Shown piece after piece: positions 14,570 to 20,451 of a stretch of 20,451 bases of DNA. The stretch covers positions 1-20,451 of the forward strand of contig DASWJS010000036.1 of NCBI GenBank assembly GCA_036397035.1, given 5' to 3'. Position 1 is the first letter of the stretch; each line of letters starts with the position of its first letter. The notes beneath the pieces were generated by a model. It had not been told where the DNA came from. It saw nothing but the letters and a program-made list of their open reading frames with translations, and ran no database searches. Origin of the DNA: DASWJS01 sp036397035 (lineage in GTDB: Bacteria; Actinomycetota; AC-67). The position numbers were made by a program, and so were the translations under genes.

Positions 14570-16102
14570 ATGGCCACGACGCCCGTTCGAACCGCGCTCG
14601 TCTCGGTTTCCGACCGCACCGGTCTCGCCGTTTTCTGTCGCGCGCTGGTCGACGCGGGGATCCGCATCGTCGCCACCGACTCGACCGGACGGCACCTCGC
14701 CGAGCACGGCGTGGCGACGACGCCGGTCGCGGAGGTCACCGGCTTCCCCGAGATGCTCGACGGGCGCGTCAAGACGCTGCACCCCGCCATCCACGGCGGG
14801 ATCCTGGCGCTGCGCACCGACGATCACCTCGGGCAGCTCGCGCAGCACGGCATCGAGCCGATCGACGTAGTCGTGGTGAATCTCTATCCCTTCCGGGAGG
14901 CCGTCGCACAGGGCAAGCCGTGGCCGGAGGTGATCGAGCAGATCGACATCGGCGGGCCGGCGATGGTGCGCTCGGCGGCGAAGAACCACGCGAGCGTGGG
15001 GGTCGTCGTCAATCCCGCGCGCTACGGGGTGCTCGCCCAGGAGATCGCCTCGACCGGTGGCCTGAGCGACGAGACCCGCCGCTCGCTCGCCGCGGAGGCC
15101 TTCGCGCACACCGCCGCATACGACGGTGCGATCGCCGCCTGGATGCACCGGGGCGAGCCGTTCCCGGAGCGCGTGGCGCTGATGCTCGAACGTGTGCAGA
15201 CCACCCGCTACGGCGAGAACCCGCACCAGGCGGGCGCGCTCTACGCCGAGCAGGACGCGCCGCCGAACTCGCTCGCGCGGGCGCGGCAGATCGGCGGCAA
15301 GGAGCTGAGCTTCAACAACTTCTACGACGTCGACGCGGCCCTCGCGCTGTGCGCGGAGTTCGACGAGCCTGCGTGCGTGATCGTCAAGCACGCGGTGCCG
15401 TGCGGCGTCGCGATCGGCGACGGCGTCGGCGAGGCGTACGAGCGTGCGCTGGAGTGCGATCGCGTCTCAGCCTTCGGGGGCGTCGTTGCGTTCAACCGGC
15501 CGATGAGCGAAGCGGCGGCGGCGGCCTCGATCGAGGTGCACACCGAGTGCATCATCGCGCCCGGCTACGAGCCCGACGCGCTGCGCGTCATGGCCGCCAA
15601 GAAGGGGCGGCGCCTGCTGCAAGTCGAGTCGCTGCCGCGGCCCGAGCGCTCGTACCGCCGGGTCTCGGGCGGGTTCCTGGTGCAAGACCCCGACGTCTCG
15701 CCCGACCGGCGCGCGACCTTCACCGTGCCCTCGAAGGTCCAACCGACCGAAGACCAGTGGCGCGACCTGCTCTTCGCGTGGACGGTCTGCAAGCACGCGC
15801 GCTCGAACGCCATCGTGCTGGCGCGTGACGGCGCGACGGTCGGGGTCGGGGCGGGACAGGTGAGCCGCGTCGATGCCGCCGAGATCGCGGCACGCAAGGC
15901 CGGCAACCGCGCCAAGGGCGCCGTCGCCGCATCCGACGCCTTCTTCCCCTTCCGCGACGGGCTGGACGCCGTCGCCGTCGCAGGCGCCGTCGCCGTCATC
16001 CAGCCCGGGGGCTCGCGCAACGACGACGAGGTCGTTCGCGCGGCGAACGAGCACGGCATCGCGCTGGTCCTGACCGGCATCCGCCATTTCAGGCACGGGT
16101 AG
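14570..16102 (+). CDS. purH: Bifunctional AICAR formyltransferase/IMP cyclohydrolase, 510 aa
   Basis: It catalyses the last two steps to IMP. The N-terminal cyclohydrolase (about 1-195, MGS-like) shows LVSVSDRTGL, ATDSTGRHLAEHG, FPEMLDGRVKTLHPAIHGGIL and VVVNLYPF. The C-terminal formyltransferase (about 200-510) shows RYGENPHQAGALY, IGGKELSFNNFYD, CVIVKHAVPCGVA with the catalytic Lys-His pair, DRVSAFGGVVAFN, KHARSNAIVLA, AASDAFFPFRDGLDA, IQPGGSRNDDEV and the terminal LTGIRHFRH. Length is typical. KHAVPCG has Val where most bacterial enzymes have Asn; human ATIC also differs there. ATG at 14570 follows a TACAGT box; folD starts seven bases after the TAG. Confidence 0.97.
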   Translation: MATTPVRTALVSVSDRTGLAVFCRALVDAGIRIVATDSTGRHLAEHGVATTPVAEVTGFPEMLDGRVKTLHPAIHGGILALRTDDHLGQLAQHGIEPIDVVVVNLYPFREAVAQGKPWPEVIEQIDIGGPAMVRSAAKNHASVGVVVNPARYGVLAQEIASTGGLSDETRRSLAAEAFAHTAAYDGAIAAWMHRGEPFPERVALMLERVQTTRYGENPHQAGALYAEQDAPPNSLARARQIGGKELSFNNFYDVDAALALCAEFDEPACVIVKHAVPCGVAIGDGVGEAYERALECDRVSAFGGVVAFNRPMSEAAAAASIEVHTECIIAPGYEPDALRVMAAKKGRRLLQVESLPRPERSYRRVSGGFLVQDPDVSPDRRATFTVPSKVQPTEDQWRDLLFAWTVCKHARSNAIVLARDGATVGVGAGQVSRVDAAEIAARKAGNRAKGAVAASDAFFPFRDGLDAVAVAGAVAVIQPGGSRNDDEVVRAANEHGIALVLTGIRHFRHG

Positions 16103-16109
16103 GCAGTCC

Positions 16110-16955
16110 GTGGCGGCGCAGGTCATCGATGGGCGGGCGATCGCGCGAGCGGTCCGTGACGAGGTGCGCGACCGCATCGAGCGGGCCGGCGTCACGCCCG
16201 GCTTCTGCGACCTGCTCGTCGGCGACGATCCGGCCTCGGCGCTCTACGTCGGCATGAAGAATCGCGCCGCGGCGAAGGGGGGCATCCGCGCCTTCGAGCG
16301 GACGCTTCCCGCACGCGCGAGCCAGGCCGACGTGCTCGCCGTCATCGACGAGCTGAATGCCGACGAACGCATCCACGGCGTAATCGTGCAACTGCCGCTG
16401 CCGCCGCACGTCGACACACCCACGGTCCAGGAGTCCATCGATCCGGGCAAGGACGTGGACGGGCTGCACCCCGAGAACCAGGGTTTGATCGTGCTCGGCC
16501 GCCCGCGCTTCATCCCCGCGACGCCGCTGGGCGTGGTCGAGCTGCTGAAGCGGTCGGACGTGAAAGTCGACGGCGCCGACGTGGTGGTCGTCGGGCGCTC
16601 CTCGCTCGTCGGCCGTCCGTTGTCGGTCCTACTCAGCTCGAAGATGGAGGGCGGGAACGCGACCGTGACGCTGTGTCACACCGGGACGCGATCGCTCGCG
16701 GACCACACCCGTCACGCGGACGTGCTCGTCGTCGCGGCGGGCGCGCCCCGATCGATCACGGCCGACATGGTCAAGCCGGGCGCGGTCGTGATCGACGTGG
16801 GGACCAACAAGCTGGCCGACGGCTCGCTGGCCGGCGACGTCGACTTCGAAGGAGTCCGCGAGGTCGCCGGCATGATCACGCCGGTCCCCGGCGGCGTCGG
16901 CCCGATGACCGTCGCGATGCTGCTGAGCAACACCGCAACCGCCGCGGGGGCTTAG
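16110..16955 (+). CDS. folD: Methylenetetrahydrofolate dehydrogenase/methenyltetrahydrofolate cyclohydrolase, 281 aa
   Basis: It interconverts 5,10-methylene-, methenyl- and 10-formyl-tetrahydrofolate with NADP, supplying the formyl donor used by the two upstream enzymes. Seen: SALYVGMKNRAAAKGGI (the YxxxK catalytic pair), GVIVQLPLPPH, PGKDVDGLHPENQG, PATPLGVVELL, the Rossmann motif VVVGRSSLVGRPLSVLL, TVTLCHTGTRSL and PVPGGVGPMTVAMLL. Length is normal. GTG at 16110 lies seven bases after the purH stop without a good Shine-Dalgarno, so translation is probably coupled. A long inverted repeat begins at the stop codon. Confidence 0.96.
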   Translation: MAAQVIDGRAIARAVRDEVRDRIERAGVTPGFCDLLVGDDPASALYVGMKNRAAAKGGIRAFERTLPARASQADVLAVIDELNADERIHGVIVQLPLPPHVDTPTVQESIDPGKDVDGLHPENQGLIVLGRPRFIPATPLGVVELLKRSDVKVDGADVVVVGRSSLVGRPLSVLLSSKMEGGNATVTLCHTGTRSLADHTRHADVLVVAAGAPRSITADMVKPGAVVIDVGTNKLADGSLAGDVDFEGVREVAGMITPVPGGVGPMTVAMLLSNTATAAGA

Positions 16956-16997
16956 GATCCGGAAGGGCCATCCCTCGTTTGCGTCCTTCACGGATCC
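16955..16997 (+). terminator. Long stem after folD, probable terminator or mRNA 3'-end hairpin
   Basis: GGATCCGGAAGG (16955-16966) pairs with CCTTC-A-CGGATCC (16985-16997), giving a 12-bp stem with one bulged A and an 18-base loop. No T-run follows, so it is not a classical intrinsic terminator. In high-GC actinobacteria, stems of this kind often end operons. It starts on the last base of the folD stop. Confidence 0.5.
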
Positions 16998-17019
16998 GCG
17001 AGCCGCGCAACTTTATGAA

Positions 17020-17064
17020 AACTTGGCGTTAGAAGGGCTGTAGTTGAGTTTTCAGGCCCAAGTT
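17020..17064. repeat. Inverted repeat in the AT-rich leader of the AlbA/GHKL gene
   Basis: AACTTGG (17020-17026) and CCAAGTT (17058-17064) are perfect 7-bp arms 31 bases apart. The second arm ends five bases before the TATATT -10 box. This could be an operator pair; chance cannot be excluded. Confidence 0.3.
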
Positions 17065-17069
17065 ATTAC

Positions 17070-17075
17070 TATATT
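17070..17075 (+). promoter_or_regulatory. -10 box of a probable leaderless AlbA/GHKL transcript
   Basis: TATATT, five of six to consensus, lies six bases before ATG at 17082 in one of the few AT-rich patches of the window. TTGAGT at 17044 is 20 bases away, longer than ideal for a -35. Confidence 0.55.
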
Positions 17076-17081
17076 AGTCGC

Positions 17082-18725
17082 ATGACTCGGCTCCCGGCGC
17101 TTTCGGCCTTCCCAGCCGAACTCTCTTTCGAAGAGTTCTGGAAGACGCTGGGCGGGGACCACGAGCACGAGCAGGTCGAGTTGAAGCGTCGCGTTGCCAA
17201 AGGACTCTACGAACCCATGGCGGCGATGGCCATGGCCGTTGGGGGCCTGCTCATTCTGGGAATCGATGATGATCGGACGCTTGTCGGAGCGGCACTCACG
17301 CAAGACGCGAGGGATGGAATCACAAGGGCAGCCTCGGCTTGCGATCTTGAGGTTCAACTGCGCGAAATCACCGTGGACGGTACGCCGATCGTTCTTGTTG
17401 CGATTCCCGAAGTCAGGGGACGGATCGTGACGACGCCTGATGGCCGTCTCCTGCGACGTGTGGGGAGCAGCAACCAGCCGCTTGTTGGTGCGGCGATGGC
17501 GCGGTTCGTCCGCGATCGCGAGGAGCATCCCGCCGAGGAGGCGATCTTGGCGACGCCCGACTTATCAACGTTCGATCTGGCACTCATCAACAAGGCGCTG
17601 CACGCGGTGGGTCGGCCGCGAGTGAGACGCGAGAGGATACCGCGCGCGCTCATCGACCTTCACGTTGCCGATTCTGCCGAGCCGCCCAATGACCCGTTGA
17701 TCCGCGTCGCCGCGGCGGTCCTCTTCGCGCAGGACCCGCGCGCGTATGTGGCAGGAGCATCGGTCAAGGCCATCCGGCGTGAGGGTGTGGGACCCGGACC
17801 GGGCCCGACGCGAGCGCGTGAAGAGTTCTTTGGCCCGATTCCGAAGGTCCTTGACTCGGTGGTCGGCTTCATCGAGGCACATACCGGCCACCATGAGGTG
17901 GTCGTCGGCAAGACGCGCGAGACGATCAACGAGTACCCGCCGGCGGCCCTGCGCGAAGCCGTTCTCAACGCACTCGCCCATCGGGACTACGGGCTCAAAG
18001 GAGCAACGGTGGACGTGACCCTTTGGGATGACCGAATCGAGATCAAGAGTCCCGGTCCTCTGCCCGGCCCGATAACGGTCGAGAACATGCGGGAGGAGCA
18101 CTATTCAAGGAATCGCCGGATCATGCGAGCGCTGAACGACATGCGACTCGTCGAGGAGTTCGGAGAGGGCGTCGATCGCATGTACCTCGAGATGGAAGCT
18201 CGCATGATGCAACCGCCGGTGTACAACGTCAGCTCTTCGTCGGTGACGGTCACGCTGTACAACAGATCGCTCATATCCGTTGAGGACCAGACCTGGCTCG
18301 CGCTGCTGGGCCACCTCGACTTGAGCGCCGCCGAGCGGAGGCTGCTGGTAACGGCCAAGAACGAGGGGGGTATCACGCGCCGCAGAACCGCGGAGCTTCT
18401 GCCCGAGAGCGACCAAAGCGCGCTGCTACGGAGCGCGACCGCGCGAGGCCTTCTAACCCGCATCGGCACGCGCGGCGGCTCCCGGTACGTTCTGTCCGAC
18501 GAGGTGGTGATGCGAGCGGGCGCCGCAGGCGTGGAGGCTCGCAGCCGCCAGCGGCAGATGCTCGTGGACGAAATGCGTCGGCGGGGAAGCATCTCGACGG
18601 CTGAAGGCGCCGCTCTGGTCGATGAGGACATGGCGGTCGTCCGCCACCTGCTCAACGACTTGGTGCGATCGGGGATGGCGGTGGCTCGCGGTAAGACGCG
18701 CGCGAGGCGCTACCGTCCAGTCTAG
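17082..18725 (+). CDS. AlbA_2 (Schlafen-related) plus GHKL-ATPase protein, 547 aa
   Basis: This resembles the family often annotated as RecG-related or 'ATP-binding protein' transcriptional regulators. The N-terminal AlbA_2 domain (about 25-140) shows EHEQVELKRRV and GGLLILGIDDDRTLVGA. A HATPase_c_4 region (about 280-375) shows the N-box PPAALREAVLNALAHRDY (286-303), DDRIEIKSPGPLPG (316-329) and FGEGVDRM (360-367). The last 150 residues look like one or two winged helices (for example AERRLLVTAKNEGGITRRRTAELL and MRRRGSISTAEGAALVDED). Family members act as DNA/RNA-binding regulators or, in some cases, defence proteins; the target here is unknown. Base composition is less GC-biased than the neighbouring purine genes, suggesting acquisition. 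Its stop lies 11 bases from the convergent hydrolase stop. Confidence 0.8.
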   Translation: MTRLPALSAFPAELSFEEFWKTLGGDHEHEQVELKRRVAKGLYEPMAAMAMAVGGLLILGIDDDRTLVGAALTQDARDGITRAASACDLEVQLREITVDGTPIVLVAIPEVRGRIVTTPDGRLLRRVGSSNQPLVGAAMARFVRDREEHPAEEAILATPDLSTFDLALINKALHAVGRPRVRRERIPRALIDLHVADSAEPPNDPLIRVAAAVLFAQDPRAYVAGASVKAIRREGVGPGPGPTRAREEFFGPIPKVLDSVVGFIEAHTGHHEVVVGKTRETINEYPPAALREAVLNALAHRDYGLKGATVDVTLWDDRIEIKSPGPLPGPITVENMREEHYSRNRRIMRALNDMRLVEEFGEGVDRMYLEMEARMMQPPVYNVSSSSVTVTLYNRSLISVEDQTWLALLGHLDLSAAERRLLVTAKNEGGITRRRTAELLPESDQSALLRSATARGLLTRIGTRGGSRYVLSDEVVMRAGAAGVEARSRQRQMLVDEMRRRGSISTAEGAALVDEDMAVVRHLLNDLVRSGMAVARGKTRARRYRPV

Positions 18726-18736
18726 CCCTCCGTGGC

Positions 18737-19720
18737 CTAGCTTCCCACCAGCTCCAGGAGCGCGAACATCGTCGCGCTGTCGAGCGCCGGCACGTGGCTG
18801 GAGTTGGAGAGCACCGCGACGGCGGCGCGGGCCTTCCGGTCGATGGCGAGCATCGAGCCGAAGCCGCCGGTGCCTCCGTTGTGCCAGTGGACCGTCCGCC
18901 CGTCCTGGACGTAGGTGTGCCAGGCGAGGCACACGCTCATCTTGTCGTTCACCGGGACGTGCGCGGGAAGGGTTGCCTCGATCGCGCGGCCGAGCGGCGT
19001 GTCCGCCGGCTCGACGACCGCGCGCGCGAGCCGCAGGAGGTCGGCCACGGGCGCTTCGAAGCACCCGGCGCCGGCCAGCGTCGGGTTGTCCCAGTGCGAG
19101 GTCGGTTGCCCGTCCTCGTAGCCCTGCATCCGGCGCGAGGCCCGCGGCGCGTCGAAGCCGGTCCCCGTCTCCTGCATGCCGAGCGGCGCGAGCACCCGGC
19201 CGGTGACGAGGTCGGCGAAGGGACGCCCGCCGGCCAGTGACAGGGCGTGGCCGAGCAGCCCGAAGCCGAGATTGGAATACGAGCCGGGCTCCTCCGCCGT
19301 GTCGCACGCGGCGAGGCCGGCGTAGAGGTGCTCGACCGTGTATCCCGCGTAGGGGTTGGACTCGTCGGCCACGGTTTCTTCGAGGTTCGGCGGCAGGCGA
19401 GGGAGTCCGGAGCAGTGCGTCGCCAGCTCGAGCAGCGTGATCGGACGACCGTCGCGAGCCGGGACGCGCACGTCTGCGGGCAAGAACCGCGCGACGGGGT
19501 CGCCGAAGGCGACCTCGTCGCGCTCCACCATCTCCGCCAGCAAGATCGCCGTCAGCACCTTCGTGATCGACCCGATCTCGAAGATGCCGTCCGCGGGGAC
19601 CGGGCCGTAGGTGTGGACCATCTGCAGGTCCGAGGTCAGCATTCCCGCGACGATGCCGCCGCCCCCGTCGCCGACGAGCGGCGCGATGTGCTTGTCCAGC
19701 AGCGGCTCTCCGGCGCCCAT
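18737..19720 (-). CDS. Beta-lactamase-fold serine hydrolase (S12/class C type), 327 aa
   Basis: The penicillin-binding-protein/class C fold is shown by SITK (51-54, the SxxK nucleophile motif), YSNLG (148-152, YxN) and HNGGTGGFGS (280-289, replacing KTG). LLELATHCSGLPRLP and LGFGLLGHAL are typical. No signal peptide or membrane segment is present, so it appears cytosolic, unlike true secreted beta-lactamases; it is more likely an esterase or D-aminopeptidase-type hydrolase. ATG at 19720 lies six bases after TAGGGT with no strong Shine-Dalgarno. It follows the XRE regulator gene by 23 bases on the same strand, so that regulator may control it. Confidence 0.88.
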   Translation of the reverse strand: MGAGEPLLDKHIAPLVGDGGGGIVAGMLTSDLQMVHTYGPVPADGIFEIGSITKVLTAILLAEMVERDEVAFGDPVARFLPADVRVPARDGRPITLLELATHCSGLPRLPPNLEETVADESNPYAGYTVEHLYAGLAACDTAEEPGSYSNLGFGLLGHALSLAGGRPFADLVTGRVLAPLGMQETGTGFDAPRASRRMQGYEDGQPTSHWDNPTLAGAGCFEAPVADLLRLARAVVEPADTPLGRAIEATLPAHVPVNDKMSVCLAWHTYVQDGRTVHWHNGGTGGFGSMLAIDRKARAAVAVLSNSSHVPALDSATMFALLELVGS

Positions 19721-19726
19721 CGCCGG

Positions 19727-19732
19727 ACCCTA
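19727..19732 (-). promoter_or_regulatory. -10 box of a probable leaderless serine-hydrolase transcript
   Basis: TAGGGT on the minus strand lies six bases before ATG at 19720, in the 23-base gap after the XRE gene. It would let the hydrolase be transcribed on its own. Confidence 0.4.
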
Positions 19733-19743
19733 TCGCGACCGGG

Positions 19744-20043
19744 TCAGCGATACCACGGCGGGAGTTTGGAGCGGTCGCGCTCTTTCCAGGCGCTGAGGTA
19801 TTCCTCGCGCAGTCCTTCATAGGTGGGAACGTCCGCAAACAGTTCGGCCATTGTGACGCCGAGCGCCGCGGCGAGCTTGCCCACGTTTACGAGCGTCAAG
19901 TTGTTCTCTCCGCGCTCCACCGCCCCGACGTAGTTCCGATGGAACGTGCAAAGCTCTGCCAGGCGTTCCTGGGATATCCCACGCTTTAGCCGCATCGCGC
20001 GAACCTGTGCGCCAAAAGCAATCAGAAGCTGTTCCCTCGACAT
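19744..20043 (-). CDS. XRE-family helix-turn-helix regulator, 99 aa
   Basis: The HTH domain spans about residues 6-70: GAQVRAMRLKRGISQERLAE, then LCTFHRNYVGAVERGENNLTLVNVGKLAAALGVTMAELF, which is the classical five-helix Cro/C1 pattern. The 30-residue tail (PTYEGLREEYLSAWKERDRSKLPPWYR) has no known domain. Such proteins are repressors, including restriction-modification controllers. I chose ATG at 20043 because the domain begins right after it; the open frame continues upstream to a GTG at 20169 and includes an ATG at 20136, but none has a convincing ribosome site. Just upstream are several symmetric DNA elements, fitting self-regulation. The serine hydrolase follows on the same strand. Confidence 0.85.
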   Translation of the reverse strand: MSREQLLIAFGAQVRAMRLKRGISQERLAELCTFHRNYVGAVERGENNLTLVNVGKLAAALGVTMAELFADVPTYEGLREEYLSAWKERDRSKLPPWYR

Positions 20044-20105
20044 GGGGGAATCTTCAAAGAGGGAATCTTCTGTAGCTACAGCAGAAGCAGGTGACCCGAT
20101 ATAAC

Positions 20106-20125
20106 GGGCCACACTAAACTGGCCC
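20106..20125. promoter_or_regulatory. Candidate operator GGGCCA-N8-TGGCCC
   Basis: A perfect 20-bp inverted repeat with 6-bp arms lies about 63 bases upstream of the XRE start. Its size suits a dimeric XRE repressor. That the adjacent regulator binds it is inference. Confidence 0.4.
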
Positions 20126-20266
20126 TTGACTTGCATAGACCCGTCTTGACGGATATCTTCCAGTTCCACGGGATGAGACGGGCGAGAGACTAGCGGCCCG
20201 CTCCAAGTCGGTGAGGGGAGTTAGGAGGTTCATGGTCTGAAACATCGCACGTCGCGGCAAGCAGGA

Positions 20267-20292
20267 CCTCAAGGGCAATCCCGCCCTTCAGG
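20267..20292 (+). repeat. Leader hairpin before the rightward secreted-protein gene
   Basis: CCT-C-AAGGGC, a 6-base loop AATCCC, then GCCCTT-C-AGG form a 6-bp stem extended by three pairs across a C-C mismatch. It ends about 30 bases before the ATG at 20322 and leaves the Shine-Dalgarno free. Confidence 0.45.
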
Positions 20293-20321
20293 ACGCACCA
20301 AGGAAACTGAAGGAGGAAGCG

Positions 20322-20451
20322 ATGGTACGAACGGCGAAACTCTTGACCATCATGAGCGTGGCCATGGGCCTCACCGCGGTGGGCGTCACGCCCGCCCACG
20401 CCGGCATGACCGACCTGATCCCCGCGCTCGTCGCCCACGCCGACGACGTGC
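20322..20451 (+). CDS. N-terminus of a secreted protein, truncated by the window end
   Basis: ATG follows a very strong Shine-Dalgarno (AAGGAGGA) at good spacing. The visible 43 residues are a signal peptide: MVRTAK, a hydrophobic core (LLTIMSVAMGLTAVGV) and a probable cleavage site at PAHA-GM near residue 27, followed by TDLIPALVAHADDV. The mature part is too short to assign. It is divergent from the XRE-hydrolase pair and shares the control region with them. Confidence 0.75.
   Translation, partial: MVRTAKLLTIMSVAMGLTAVGVTPAHAGMTDLIPALVAHADDV

Larger units (their letters stand above)
20044..20321. promoter_or_regulatory. Divergent control region rich in symmetric elements
   Basis: The 278 bases between the XRE regulator and the divergent secreted protein hold: a direct repeat GAATCTTC (20047-20054 and 20063-20070); the palindrome TGTAGCTACA (20071-20080); the inverted repeat GGGCCA-N8-TGGCCC (20106-20125); TTGAC twice 20 bases apart (20126 and 20146), the second inside CCGTC-TT-GACGG (20141-20152); a two-codon frame behind a strong Shine-Dalgarno (20232-20240); and a hairpin (20267-20292). 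The first elements fall inside the possible N-terminal extension of the XRE frame. No complete promoter could be fixed for the rightward gene. Confidence 0.5.

Noticed and set aside
15389..15412. Inactive PurH because KHAxPCG has Val rather than Asn
   Set aside because: The catalytic Lys and His are present and human ATIC also lacks Asn at this position, so activity is expected.
20230..20321. Cyclic-di-GMP (GEMM-I) riboswitch in the leader of the right-end secreted gene
   Set aside because: Short resemblances (GGCAAGC and GGACGCA) exist, but the GNRA-capped P2, its receptor and the P3 stem are missing and there is no room before the start codon.

Overview
The window is GC-rich throughout, with GTG starts common and most genes closely packed. 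The chromosomal core has the order sucC-sucD ... small membrane protein ... purN-purH-folD, an arrangement known from Actinobacteria such as Streptomyces and Mycobacterium. I infer an actinomycetote, probably outside the well-studied genera because the accessory genes between the core genes are unfamiliar. No rRNA, tRNA, CRISPR array or insertion sequence was recognised.

Layout. (1) 12-2699, minus: a secreted 895-residue protein made of bacterial Ig-like domains. (2) 2700-3072: a gene-free stretch with a hairpin, tandem repeats and a likely promoter, leading into a membrane-anchored LysM protein (3073-3672, plus). (3) 3629-6192, minus: a single-chain acetyl-CoA carboxylase carboxyltransferase (AccD-AccA fusion), a 54-residue membrane peptide overlapping its stop codon, and an alpha/beta hydrolase whose 3' end overlaps the LysM gene. 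(4) 6247-8713, plus: a stand-alone B12-binding mutase subunit, sucC and sucD, diverging from the carboxyltransferase. Together these suggest acyl-CoA carboxylation plus the methylmalonyl-CoA/succinyl-CoA/succinate branch. (5) 8720-9345, minus: a Phd-like antitoxin and PIN toxin behind a promoter with a clear operator. (6) 9513-9926, minus: a small membrane protein. (7) 10012-13770, minus: a 1252-residue secreted subtilisin-like protein that appears to lack its catalytic Asp. (8) 13935-16955, plus: purN, purH and folD (late purine synthesis and one-carbon folate metabolism), followed by a long inverted repeat. (9) 17082-20451: accessory genes with less extreme GC: an AlbA_2/GHKL ATPase of the Schlafen-related type, a convergent beta-lactamase-fold serine hydrolase preceded by an XRE regulator, and the start of another secreted protein.

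Cross-cutting observation: six genes (antitoxin, 137-residue membrane protein, purN, purH, AlbA/GHKL gene, serine hydrolase) have a TANNNT -10-like hexamer 6-8 bases before the start codon and no convincing Shine-Dalgarno at normal spacing. The carboxyltransferase has one 11 bases away. This indicates widespread leaderless, or nearly leaderless, transcription. The long secreted proteins and the B12 subunit-sucC-sucD genes instead have Shine-Dalgarno sequences. Candidates worth following most are the leaderless promoter set, the degenerate subtilase, the toxin-antitoxin operator and the AlbA/GHKL-XRE region.
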